From the NCBI RefSeq assembly GCF_021245735.1, contig NZ_JAJISB010000023.1, positions 53,839 to 117,838 of the forward strand: a stretch of 64,000 bases of DNA. Direction: 5' to 3'. A program made the translations under genes and the position numbers. The notes beneath the pieces are model-generated. The model was not told where the DNA came from. It saw nothing but the letters and a program-made list of their open reading frames with translations, and ran no database searches. Source of the stretch: Brevibacillus daliensis (lineage in GTDB: Bacteria; Bacillota; Bacilli; Brevibacillales; Brevibacillaceae). Positions within the stretch are counted from its first letter, which is position 1, and every line of letters begins with the position of its first letter. Below, one piece after another: positions 25,289 through 33,745 of this stretch.

Positions 25289-27010
25289 ATGGGATTGTTA
25301 TTGAAAAATCTTAAACCCTATAAAATGACTGCAATAGCAGCAGTTCTCCTGATGTTGGTAGAAGTAATGATGGATCTTCTACAGCCTACACTAATGGCGC
25401 ACATTGTTGACTATGGTATTGCAAACGGAGATGTTCCGTATATTTTACAAACAGGGGTATTGATGATTGGTGTTGCCTTGCTAGGTATTATTGGAGGATG
25501 TGGATGTATCTATTTTGCCAGTATTACTTCTCAAGGGTTCGGTGCGGATACGCGTGAGCAACTCTTTAGTAAAATTCAGAGTTTCTCCTTTGATCGTCTG
25601 GATCAGTTTAAGACCTCCTCGCTTATTACAAGATTAACGAATGATATAACGCAAGTGCAGAATATTGTTTTGATGATGCTACGGATGATGACACGGTTTC
25701 CACTATTATTTTTAGGCGGTATCATCATGGCAATCTCACTAAATGCCAAGATGGCACTAGTATTGTTAGTAACCATTCCTGTACTTGCCGTTGCGCTCTT
25801 TTTCATTATGCGTAAAGGTTTTCCGTTGTTTGGTAAAGTACAAAAACGTCTGGATCAGGTAAACAGTGCCTCACGTGAAAATCTGGCAGGCGTGCGGGTG
25901 GTAAAAGCATTTGTGCGTTCTACATTTGAGAAAACACGGTTTAATACTCAAAACGAGCAACTCATGGAAGTATCAATTAAGGCTGCTCAAATTATGGCGC
26001 TTTTGATGCCTCTCATGATGCTGGTTATGAATCTGAGTATTGTGGCTGTTTTATGGTTCGGTGGGATTCAGGTGAACACAGGTACCATGCAGGTCGGTGA
26101 AGTCATTGCATTTACCAACTATTTAACCCAAATTCTTTTTGCACTCATGATGGCTAGTATGATGTTAATGATGGTGTCGCGTGCCAAAGTATCAGCAGAC
26201 CGAATTACAGAGGTGCTACAAACGGATACAAGCGTTAAGGACATCGGAACAACCGGATTACAAAGCACTGAAGGCTTGCTTCAATATAAAAATGTATCCT
26301 TTCACTATCCTGAATCGACGGAATCATCATTAAAAAACATCTCTTTCACAGCCAAACCAGGTGAAACAGTAGCTATTCTAGGTGCTACAGGATCAGGTAA
26401 AACGACGATGATGAATTTAGTTCCACGTTTTTACGATGTGACCGAGGGTAGCATTTTGTTGAATGGAACAGATATACGCGAATTGAAATTAGCAGAGTTG
26501 AGAAGCCAGATCGGGATCGTGTTGCAGGAAGCTGTACTCTTTTCTGGAACCATTACTGATAATATCCGCTGGGGTTATCAAGAGGCGACAGAAGAGGAAG
26601 TATTAGCTGCGGCCAAGGCAGCGCAAGCAGATGAATTTATTAAGAAATTGTCAGATGGCTATGATACCGTCATTGGGCAACGAGGAGTTAACCTGTCTGG
26701 TGGACAAAAGCAACGTCTGTCATTAGCGCGTGCATTGGTAAGAAAACCTGCCATCCTTATCATGGATGATAGTACAAGTGCTGTCGATTTAGCTACAGAG
26801 TCTGCTATTCAACAAGCACTTAAAGAGCAAATGGAAAAAACGACCACTCTCCTTGTTGCACAACGTATTCATTCTGTAATGGGTGCTGATCAAATCATTG
26901 TGCTTGATAACGGACAGATTGTGGATATCGGTAATCATCTGGAGCTGATCGGACGTTGCGATGTCTATCAGGAGATTTACCGCTCACAAATGAGAGAGGA
27001 GGCGATTTAG
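25289..27010 (+). CDS. ABC multidrug exporter half-transporter (BmrC-like)
   Basis: 573 residues: six membrane helices (1-320) then an ATPase domain. Walker A GATGSGKTT near 364, signature LSGGQKQR near 468, Walker B followed by Asp instead of the catalytic Glu (ILIMDDSTSAVD near 492), and Gln in place of the H-loop His (LLVAQRIHSV). This is the degenerate-site partner of a heterodimeric exporter, as in B. subtilis BmrC/YheI. The next gene supplies the catalytic Glu. Such pairs expel hydrophobic drugs. RBS AAGGGGGAAG. Confidence 0.9.
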   Translation: MGLLLKNLKPYKMTAIAAVLLMLVEVMMDLLQPTLMAHIVDYGIANGDVPYILQTGVLMIGVALLGIIGGCGCIYFASITSQGFGADTREQLFSKIQSFSFDRLDQFKTSSLITRLTNDITQVQNIVLMMLRMMTRFPLLFLGGIIMAISLNAKMALVLLVTIPVLAVALFFIMRKGFPLFGKVQKRLDQVNSASRENLAGVRVVKAFVRSTFEKTRFNTQNEQLMEVSIKAAQIMALLMPLMMLVMNLSIVAVLWFGGIQVNTGTMQVGEVIAFTNYLTQILFALMMASMMLMMVSRAKVSADRITEVLQTDTSVKDIGTTGLQSTEGLLQYKNVSFHYPESTESSLKNISFTAKPGETVAILGATGSGKTTMMNLVPRFYDVTEGSILLNGTDIRELKLAELRSQIGIVLQEAVLFSGTITDNIRWGYQEATEEEVLAAAKAAQADEFIKKLSDGYDTVIGQRGVNLSGGQKQRLSLARALVRKPAILIMDDSTSAVDLATESAIQQALKEQMEKTTTLLVAQRIHSVMGADQIIVLDNGQIVDIGNHLELIGRCDVYQEIYRSQMREEAI

Positions 27011-28897
27011 TTGTCAAAATCATCTCATACAGAAGAGCAAGGAAGATCTGGTCAAGGTGGATTTAGAGGGCCTGGACCCAGTCAGGTTGTTCCGAAGGTA
27101 AAAGCAGCGAATGCCAGTGAAACAGTGAAGCGATTATGGGGTTATTTAAAAGTAGAGCGCCGCTCCTTACTAATTGTTGTCTTGCTTGTCATTGTAAGTT
27201 CAGCATTTAATTTAATGGGTCCCTATTTTATTGGTAAATCAGTTGATAGTTTAGGGATTGGACCTGGGGAGACGAACTTTACGACACTAAGTACTTTTAT
27301 TATTTGTCTCATAGCTGTTTATGCATGTGGGGCGTTTACATCATGGCTACAAACGTATTTGATGGCAGGAGTTTCCCAAAGAACCGTTACGAATATCCGT
27401 AAAGAGGTATTTGATAAGGTACAGACACTGCCACTACGTTTCTTCGATACAAGACCTCGTGGAGACATCATGAGCAGATTAACGAACGATGTGGAGAATA
27501 TTAATACGTCCCTCTCCCAAAGTACGATCCAAATTGTAACCAGTATAATTACGGTTACAGGTGCCGTGGGAATGATGCTTCTCCTAAGTCCGATGTTAAC
27601 GTTGTTCACCCTTTTGATTGTTCCGTTAGGCTTTTATGTAACCAAACAAATTGCTGGACGTACGCGTAAGCTTTTTGCTGCTCAGCAAAAAGAGCTAGGA
27701 ACGCTCAATGGATTTATGGAAGAGGGTATTTCGGGCCAAAGAGTGGTTAAAGCGTTTGGACGGGAAGAAAAAATGTTAGAGGAGTTTCAAGAGAAGAATC
27801 AGCGCCTGAAAAAAGTGGGGACACAAGCGCAGATTATCTCAGGTTTTATCCCTCCTTTGATGAATGCAATCAATAACATCAGTTTTGCATTTGTCGCAGC
27901 AGCAGGTGGTTATATGGCAGTGCAGGGGATTATTACGATTGGGATTATCTCAGCTTTCCTTAACTATTCTAAGCAATTTTCAAGACCACTTAACGAGCTA
28001 GCGAACCAATTTAACTTGTTACAAGCGGCGATTGCTGGAGCGGAACGTGTCTTCGAGGTGTTAGATGAAGAACCGGAATTTGCTGATCAAAAGATTACCC
28101 GTCCTCTTACAAAAGTGGAAGGTAACGTGGTTTTTGAAGATGTTAGCTTTGGTTATAAACCTGATGTTCCGATTTTAAAAGAAATCAATCTGACGGCAAA
28201 ACCAGGTGAAATGATTGCCTTGGTAGGTCCGACTGGATCAGGTAAAACGACAATCGTTAATTTGTTAATGCGTTTTTATGATGTAAATAATGGCAAGGTA
28301 ACAATCGATGGTCAGGATATCAGGGAACTGAATAAGGATGATTTACGCTCCTCGATCGGAATGGTTCTACAGGATACCTATCTGTTCCAAGGTACAATCA
28401 AGGAGAATATTCGATACGGTAGACTAGAAGCTACTGATGAAGAAGTAGAGGAAGCAGCAAAACTTGCGAATGCTCATACATTCATCAAAAAGCTGACCAA
28501 AGGTTATGATACGGAATTGATGGAGGATGCAAGCAATCTGAGTCAGGGACAACGTCAGCTAGTGACAATTGCTCGTGCTATTCTAGCAGACCCAGCTATT
28601 TTAATTCTCGATGAGGCAACCAGCAGCATTGATACCAGAACAGAAATGCTTATTCAAAAAGGATTGCGTACCTTGATGGAAGGACGCACTAGCTTTGTAA
28701 TCGCACATAGACTCAGTACGATTCAAGAGGCTGATCAGATTTTGGTGATTAAACAAGGTGAGATCATCGAACGTGGATCCCATGAAGACTTAATGAATCA
28801 AAAAGGCTTCTACTATGACTTGAACCACGTACAAATCACAGCCCAGGATAAACTGACAAGCCTGTCTACTATGGTACAGTCGATTCCTCAAGGGTAA
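27011..28897 (+). CDS. ABC multidrug exporter half-transporter (BmrD-like)
   Basis: 628 residues from a TTG that directly abuts the preceding stop. A Gly-rich N-terminal tail of about 40 residues precedes six membrane helices and the ATPase domain. Walker A GPTGSGKTT near 405, a non-standard signature LSQGQRQ near 509 (Gly replaced by Gln), intact Walker B with catalytic Glu (ILILDEATSSID near 530) and H-loop IAHRLST. The complementary defects in the two subunits are exactly those of BmrCD-type heterodimers: one working ATP site, one degenerate. Confidence 0.9.
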   Translation: MSKSSHTEEQGRSGQGGFRGPGPSQVVPKVKAANASETVKRLWGYLKVERRSLLIVVLLVIVSSAFNLMGPYFIGKSVDSLGIGPGETNFTTLSTFIICLIAVYACGAFTSWLQTYLMAGVSQRTVTNIRKEVFDKVQTLPLRFFDTRPRGDIMSRLTNDVENINTSLSQSTIQIVTSIITVTGAVGMMLLLSPMLTLFTLLIVPLGFYVTKQIAGRTRKLFAAQQKELGTLNGFMEEGISGQRVVKAFGREEKMLEEFQEKNQRLKKVGTQAQIISGFIPPLMNAINNISFAFVAAAGGYMAVQGIITIGIISAFLNYSKQFSRPLNELANQFNLLQAAIAGAERVFEVLDEEPEFADQKITRPLTKVEGNVVFEDVSFGYKPDVPILKEINLTAKPGEMIALVGPTGSGKTTIVNLLMRFYDVNNGKVTIDGQDIRELNKDDLRSSIGMVLQDTYLFQGTIKENIRYGRLEATDEEVEEAAKLANAHTFIKKLTKGYDTELMEDASNLSQGQRQLVTIARAILADPAILILDEATSSIDTRTEMLIQKGLRTLMEGRTSFVIAHRLSTIQEADQILVIKQGEIIERGSHEDLMNQKGFYYDLNHVQITAQDKLTSLSTMVQSIPQG

Positions 28898-28923
28898 TGT
28901 AAATGATATATCAGTAAAAATTG

Positions 28924-28968
28924 AACCCCTCCAAAACCACAGTGTTGTGATTTTGGAGGGGTTTTTGT
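28924..28968 (+). terminator. Terminator of the marR-bmrCD-like operon
   Basis: AACCCCTCCAAAA and TTTTGGAGGGGTT form a 13-bp stem followed by TTTGTTT. Confidence 0.92.
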
Positions 28969-28970
28969 TT

Positions 28971-29075
28971 ACTGTATCAGAAAGTATAAACTTCGAAGGA
29001 TCACTTCCTGATACGGATGAAAAACATCCGCTAATGAGAACCAGCTTCTTCGAAAGGACTTCGATAGAAGTTTTG
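28971..29075 (+). repeat. Small dispersed element, copy 2
   Basis: About 105 bases matching the insert in repeat copy B (20181-20284). GTATCAG pairs with CTGATAC, GGATG with CATCC, and AAACTTC with GAAGTTT at the ends. It sits between two convergent genes, right after a terminator and up to the stop codon of the permease gene. Confidence 0.8.
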
Positions 29076-29076
29076 C

Positions 29077-30993
29077 TTACATCAATAAATGACGTTTCAC
29101 ATGCTGAATAAATCTTGCTCGAACTACGAGGAAATAGATCAGCTGTAAAATGAAAAAACCTAATATACAAATGAGTGAAACGGTAAAAATAGAGAACTCC
29201 GCTAAACCACTGTACAACTTTTGCAGAGCGAACAAAGCTACTGAGGTATGAAGAATCGCCATTAAAAATGGAGCGAAAAAGAGTAAGGCGATTTCAACCG
29301 TTAAGCTCTTGTTCAACTCTTCCAGGGACATCCCCATTTTATAAATCGTACGGTAATGATACTTGTCTCGCTCTAGGTCGCCATACAGTCGAAAATAAAG
29401 GAAGCTGGCGGCACATACGTAAAAGACTACAGTAATCATCAATCCTATGAGAAGGGTAGCATTCAACTGTTCCTTCATTTCTTGATTAAATGCATCCCGA
29501 ACTTGTAAAGATGGACTATAAGCGTCCAGACCTAATTGTTTTTTCAATTCATTTCCGATGTGCTTAATCGGGACCTTATCAGTAGCTTGGTCCCAAGCAG
29601 GTACGACGTAACCGTAATAGATCACTTTTTTATCGGTAGGTCTCTTCAGCTTTTCCAGATCATGATTATTGATGATTAGGGCATATGTGAGACTAGATAA
29701 AATCAGCTGATTTGTTTTCCTTGTCAAATGGAACGGTTCTCCTCGAATGGTAGCTGAGATTTTCGAGTAATCTGTATCAGTACTGTTTGCCCGTACATCT
29801 AGCAGGATCGCATCCCCGTTTTGAATATCAGGAAGTAAAGGTAATCCTAACATCAAAGCAGCCTTGTTATAATCTGACAAGCTAATAATCTCCAGATGCT
29901 TCATTTCAGGCAAATAGGTACTTACAACTTGTACTTGCTGATAGTCCAGATGTAACTCGTTTAATTTACCCTCAATGATTCCTAAATCGCGCGCTGCTTT
30001 TTCAGGAGAGGTTGAGTCACTGAAATACTGATATTGCATAGAGAATGGATACGTTTGTGCTGTGCTCTCCATCAGTTGAACTGCGCTGGAGATTGAACCT
30101 GCCGCTGTGAAAGAAGTAGTGGAAACAATCGTTACCATAAAAAACATCATGGCATTTTCTTTTACTCGGTAAGCGAGATCTGATAACCATAGCAACCGTG
30201 TTCCTCTCCAATAAAAAGAGAGCCACCTTTTAGCCAGTTTTAGTAAGTAGATACTGAGTTGAGAAAAGAAAAAGTACGTTCCGATACAGGTTAGGATAAT
30301 CGCTGGAATCATCCAGGTAATGACCGCAAAGGTATCATTTTTTAAAAGAAAGACATTCCCGTAGGCAATCAATAAGCAGGTAGCTGATAATAACGATAAC
30401 AGGATGGAGCTTTTGGGCTCCTTTTTATGGGTATGAGCACCATGTAACAGATCAACAATGGAAGATTTTCTAACTGTTATCAGCATGAATATCGTGATAA
30501 GTACCAGCATTATCCCGAATGAGCTAATCGTTTCCTTGATCGCCTCTAACGGAAAATAGAAGGGAAGCTCTTCCAGATAGAGGATTGCAGAACCAAAGAT
30601 CAAGAATGCCTTTGAGAAGAGAAGCCCTGAAGCAATCCCCGCTAAGACTGCTATTCCCAGAATTATTATGTTTTCAAGAATAATCATCAGATAAAACTGT
30701 ATGCGAGAAATACCCATGATTGTTAAAATGCCGAGTTCCTTCTTACGCATTCGTAGAAATGAATTCATGGAAAACCATAAAAACAGAAAGGTAAATATGG
30801 TAAGAATGGTCAGTGATGCAGAGAGGCCAACAGGAAAATAAGTTGGCGTACCCTCCTTATTAAAATCAGGGTGATGGATAAACATAACAAAGGTGAAATA
30901 AACCATCACGACAAAGGATGTACTTACAAAATAGGCAAGGTATGCTCGAGATTTCCGCCTTAGATTAGTAAAGAGTAAGGGAAGTAAGGTCAT
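29077..30993 (-). CDS. BceB-like ABC transporter permease (FtsX family)
   Basis: 638 residues from the ATG at 30993 behind GGGAGGG; this start overlaps the ATPase gene end by 29 bases. Layout is that of BceB permeases: helix 1 after LLPLLFTNLRRKSRAY, an FtsX block (FLFLWFSMNSFLRMRKKELGILTIMG), about ten helices in all, and a large outer domain of roughly 190 residues (about 300-490) between helices 7 and 8. BceAB-type transporters sense and remove peptide antibiotics such as bacitracin from lipid II cycle targets. They usually sit with a BceRS two-component system, which is missing here. Confidence 0.88.
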   Translation of the reverse strand: MTLLPLLFTNLRRKSRAYLAYFVSTSFVVMVYFTFVMFIHHPDFNKEGTPTYFPVGLSASLTILTIFTFLFLWFSMNSFLRMRKKELGILTIMGISRIQFYLMIILENIIILGIAVLAGIASGLLFSKAFLIFGSAILYLEELPFYFPLEAIKETISSFGIMLVLITIFMLITVRKSSIVDLLHGAHTHKKEPKSSILLSLLSATCLLIAYGNVFLLKNDTFAVITWMIPAIILTCIGTYFFFSQLSIYLLKLAKRWLSFYWRGTRLLWLSDLAYRVKENAMMFFMVTIVSTTSFTAAGSISSAVQLMESTAQTYPFSMQYQYFSDSTSPEKAARDLGIIEGKLNELHLDYQQVQVVSTYLPEMKHLEIISLSDYNKAALMLGLPLLPDIQNGDAILLDVRANSTDTDYSKISATIRGEPFHLTRKTNQLILSSLTYALIINNHDLEKLKRPTDKKVIYYGYVVPAWDQATDKVPIKHIGNELKKQLGLDAYSPSLQVRDAFNQEMKEQLNATLLIGLMITVVFYVCAASFLYFRLYGDLERDKYHYRTIYKMGMSLEELNKSLTVEIALLFFAPFLMAILHTSVALFALQKLYSGLAEFSIFTVSLICILGFFILQLIYFLVVRARFIQHVKRHLLM

Positions 30994-31732
30994 TCGTGTT
31001 CCCTCCCAACAAGGCGAGGACATCCAGTATTTGTTGAAAAAATACCTGACGACTTTCTCCTCGCTGTATCTCGTTATAAAACTTACCGTCCTTAATGAAG
31101 AGGACGCGATCGCAGTAGCTGGAGGCAACAGGATCGTGGGTAACCATCATCATTGTAGTCCCGCGTTCATGGTTGATCGTTTCTAATAATTCCATGACGA
31201 CACGGGAAGCCTTAGAATCCAGATTGCCAGTAGGCTCATCGGCTAGTAACAAAGCGGGGGAATGAATAATGGCACGTGCGATTGCGGCACGTTGTAATTG
31301 ACCGCCTGATACCTCGTATGTACGCTTGTCCAGAATTTCGCTGATCCCCAGTTTTCTGGTAACCTCCTGTAGCCTTTGCGTGATTTCCTGGATGTTGTAA
31401 TAGTCGAGAGCAAGTGGAACCACAATGTTTTCAGCAAGAGTCATCGTATCAAGTAGATTGAAATCCTGAAAAACAAATCCTAGGTTTCGTCGTCTAAACA
31501 GTGCCATTTTGGATCTGCTTAGGTGGAAAGGATTTTCTCTATTGAGTAAGACTTCCCCGGAAGTAGGCTTATCAATGGTAGCAATCATATTGAGTAAGGT
31601 CGTTTTTCCACTACCCGATGGACCCATAATGCCAACGAACTCTCCTTTTTCAATATGAAAGGATACATCGGTCAAAGCGCGATATGGCACTTTTCCGTTA
31701 TATATTTTGCTTAGGTGTGTTACACGAAGCAT
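30965..31732 (-). CDS. BceA-like ABC transporter ATPase
   Basis: 255 residues from the ATG at 31732, with GGAGGTG upstream; the longer frame to 31810 lacks an RBS and runs into repeat-like DNA. Walker [10 protein letters not shown] near 42, Q-loop FVFQDFNLLDTMT, signature VSGGQLQRAAIARA, Walker B ALLLADEPTGNLDS and H-loop THDP, all typical of BceA/LolD-type ATPases. It is coupled to the permease by a 29-base overlap. Confidence 0.92.
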   Translation of the reverse strand: MLRVTHLSKIYNGKVPYRALTDVSFHIEKGEFVGIMGPSGSGKTTLLNMIATIDKPTSGEVLLNRENPFHLSRSKMALFRRRNLGFVFQDFNLLDTMTLAENIVVPLALDYYNIQEITQRLQEVTRKLGISEILDKRTYEVSGGQLQRAAIARAIIHSPALLLADEPTGNLDSKASRVVMELLETINHERGTTMMMVTHDPVASSYCDRVLFIKDGKFYNEIQRGESRQVFFQQILDVLALLGGNTNDLTSLTLY

Positions 31733-31784
31733 GCCAGTGGGCACCTCCTTTTTTTCTATATCGAAATGTATGCCAGTTCTTGTA

Positions 31785-31838
31785 TTACTTCCCGATATGA
31801 ATGAAAACATTCGCTAAGGAAATCAGAATGCCGAAAGA
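31785..31838 (+). repeat. Degraded copy of the small dispersed element
   Basis: TTACTTCCCGATATGAATG, then AAAACATTCGCTAAGGA and GCCGAAAGAG follow the order of ACTTCCTGATACGGATG, AAAACATCCGCTAATGA and TTCGAAAGG in the copy at 28971. GAATG/CATTC here replaces GGATG/CATCC, again a paired change. It lies upstream of the BceA-like gene. The ends are lost. Confidence 0.5.
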
Positions 31839-32016
31839 GTACCACTCTACTGATAGGGAGTCAAGATCGTAATAGTACGGGGTAATGCCGGTATGAGTGA
31901 TCCTTGCATCAGGAATTTCTTAGCAATTTGTGATTGTCCTGCCATTTTTCTGTATTTTCCTATCATTTATCATGGAAACTGTAACAAAGGAACATGGTAA
32001 CAGGAGTGAACAAGTG

Positions 32017-32838
32017 ATGAAGGATTGGATAAAATACGGCTTGCTCGTCATGATGAGCTTAGCGATAGTCGGGAGCAGCATTTACGCTAAAACACCGGAT
32101 AAACATAATAAATCTATTATAGACGTTATTGATGTGCAAGAGTTTTTCCCTGATGGGGAAGGAACATTTATTATTCGCGATTTAAAGGAAAATGAAACTT
32201 TTGTATACAACCAGGAGCGGGCGAATATTCCGCAGGCACCTGAATCAACGTTTAAAATAGCAAATGCGTTAATCGGATTGCAAGTGAAAGCGGTAGAAGA
32301 TGAATATTCCATTAAAAAATGGGATGGTGTTGCCCGAGATCTAGAGGTTTGGAATAAGGATCATACGTTAGGTTCTGCTATGAAGCATTCCGTCGTTTGG
32401 TATTATCAAGCTCTGGCGCGTGATATTGGCAATCAGCGCATGAAAGAATGGTTGACTAAGCTCTCCTATGGTAACGCAGATATCAGTGGAGGTATTGATT
32501 CTTTTTGGCTAAACAGTTCGTTAAAAATCTCCCCGATGCAACAGGTCATTTTCTTGGAGAAGTTATATAAAGATACATTACCACTCGATAAGAAGGTAAT
32601 GAAAACCGTGAAGCGTACTATGATTGTAGATGAAGGAGATACCTACACCTTATACGCGAAAACAGGCACACGCAACAACCCGTCTGTAGGATGGTACGTT
32701 GGTTTTCTGACAACAGAGGATCGGACATATGTCTTTGCAACCAATGTAGATGCTGATAAAAATCCTGCTTCTGCTAAAGCCAAAGAGATCACAACGAAAA
32801 TCTTTCAAAAATACAAGTTGCTCCCAGCTGAAAAGTAG
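32017..32838 (+). CDS. Class D beta-lactamase (OXA-type, Gram-positive branch)
   Basis: 273 residues from the ATG at 32017 (AGGAGTG upstream). Signal peptide about residues 1-26, ending in YAK with no lipobox. All class D motifs are present: S77-T-F-K80 (nucleophile Ser and carboxylated Lys), HSVVW near 124, YGN near 151, WLNSSLKIS near 169, and K215-T-G-T. The protein should be an active serine beta-lactamase or, less likely, a BlaR-type sensor domain; no transmembrane sensor region exists, so the enzyme is favoured. It is followed by a terminator, then by an FHA regulator and a PBP gene. Confidence 0.9.
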   Translation: MKDWIKYGLLVMMSLAIVGSSIYAKTPDKHNKSIIDVIDVQEFFPDGEGTFIIRDLKENETFVYNQERANIPQAPESTFKIANALIGLQVKAVEDEYSIKKWDGVARDLEVWNKDHTLGSAMKHSVVWYYQALARDIGNQRMKEWLTKLSYGNADISGGIDSFWLNSSLKISPMQQVIFLEKLYKDTLPLDKKVMKTVKRTMIVDEGDTYTLYAKTGTRNNPSVGWYVGFLTTEDRTYVFATNVDADKNPASAKAKEITTKIFQKYKLLPAEK

Positions 32839-32846
32839 TGATTGAA

Positions 32847-32873
32847 AAGAGCTGACAAAAGGTCAGCTCTTCT
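32847..32873 (+). terminator. Terminator of the beta-lactamase gene
   Basis: AAGAGCTGAC and GTCAGCTCTT form a perfect 10-bp stem with a 5-base loop. The following tail TCTGCTTGTT is only moderately T-rich. Confidence 0.7.
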
Positions 32874-32944
32874 GCTTGTTCACAAACGAATCTCCTACTC
32901 TTATAATAGAGGATATATGGTACGTACTTTTTTGGAGTGATAAG

Positions 32945-33658
32945 ATGGCTGATTTAGAAGTTTACCTATTAGTGAAAAAAGGCGAAAGTAATTTGGCTAC
33001 AGCTAAAAAATATATCATGGATCAAGATTTATACCTAGGAAGAAGCGGCAAGGCATATGAGCCTGACATTGCTTTTTCCAGCTTGTACATTTCTCGTCGG
33101 CATGCCTTGATCCGTAAGGTAGGTCAGCAATATTTCTTGACCGACCTTACTAGTAAGCATGGTACCGAAGTGAATGGAGAGCAGCTTGGGACAGCACCGC
33201 ATACGTTGGAGAAGGGAGACTTGATCTCGCTTGCCAAGGGGGAAGCAGAACTTATCTTTTGTTCCAATGAAAATGAGTGGGAGGCGACTCAGGAATTCTC
33301 CCAAGCCCTTGCCGCTAAGCTAGCTGAGCAGGCGAATCGCCAGCTTGAAAAGGTTGAATCAGGCTTAGTGATTAACATGGAACGAAGAGAAGTATTAGTG
33401 GATGGTGAACGTCTCCAGCTTTCTGGTAAAGATTTAGATTTATTATTAGCTCTGTATCAAAGAGCGAATCAAGCTGTCAGCTATGATGAGGTAAAAATGT
33501 TAGTCTGGCCGGAGCGACTCATTTCTGATGAAGTCGATTTGCCGGATGTTGGTCGTGGGGAGATTAATGCTTTAGTGTATCGCCTGCGCAAGAGATTAGG
33601 TCCCTATGGTGATTTAATCGTTACGATTCCTCGCTTTGGTTACATGCTCGACTTATAG
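32945..33658 (+). CDS. FHA domain-winged helix fusion regulator
   Basis: 237 residues from the ATG at 32945 behind GGAGTG. Residues 25-105 are an FHA domain with the phosphothreonine-binding pattern GRSG, then SLYISRRHALI (Ser-Arg-Arg-His) and LTSKHGTEVNG. Residues 150-237 are an OmpR/PhoB-type winged helix (DGERLQLSGKDLDLLLALYQRANQAVSYDEV, closing NALVYRLRKRLGPYG, then IPRFGYML). It lacks a receiver domain, so it probably hears a Ser/Thr kinase through phosphothreonine rather than a histidine kinase. It lies 87 bases before a PBP gene and may control cell-wall genes (inference). Confidence 0.88.
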   Translation: MADLEVYLLVKKGESNLATAKKYIMDQDLYLGRSGKAYEPDIAFSSLYISRRHALIRKVGQQYFLTDLTSKHGTEVNGEQLGTAPHTLEKGDLISLAKGEAELIFCSNENEWEATQEFSQALAAKLAEQANRQLEKVESGLVINMERREVLVDGERLQLSGKDLDLLLALYQRANQAVSYDEVKMLVWPERLISDEVDLPDVGRGEINALVYRLRKRLGPYGDLIVTIPRFGYMLDL

Positions 33659-33745
33659 TACGGGTCTTTTCCTGCTTTGGATTCATGTTTTCTTGATAAA
33701 CGGAGAAAACTATGAAAAACATGCGGAAAAAGCGAGGATAACAGA

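Noticed and set aside
28790..29170. Minus-strand frame after the exporter operon
   Set aside because: Crosses a terminator, the small repeat and two gene ends without an RBS.
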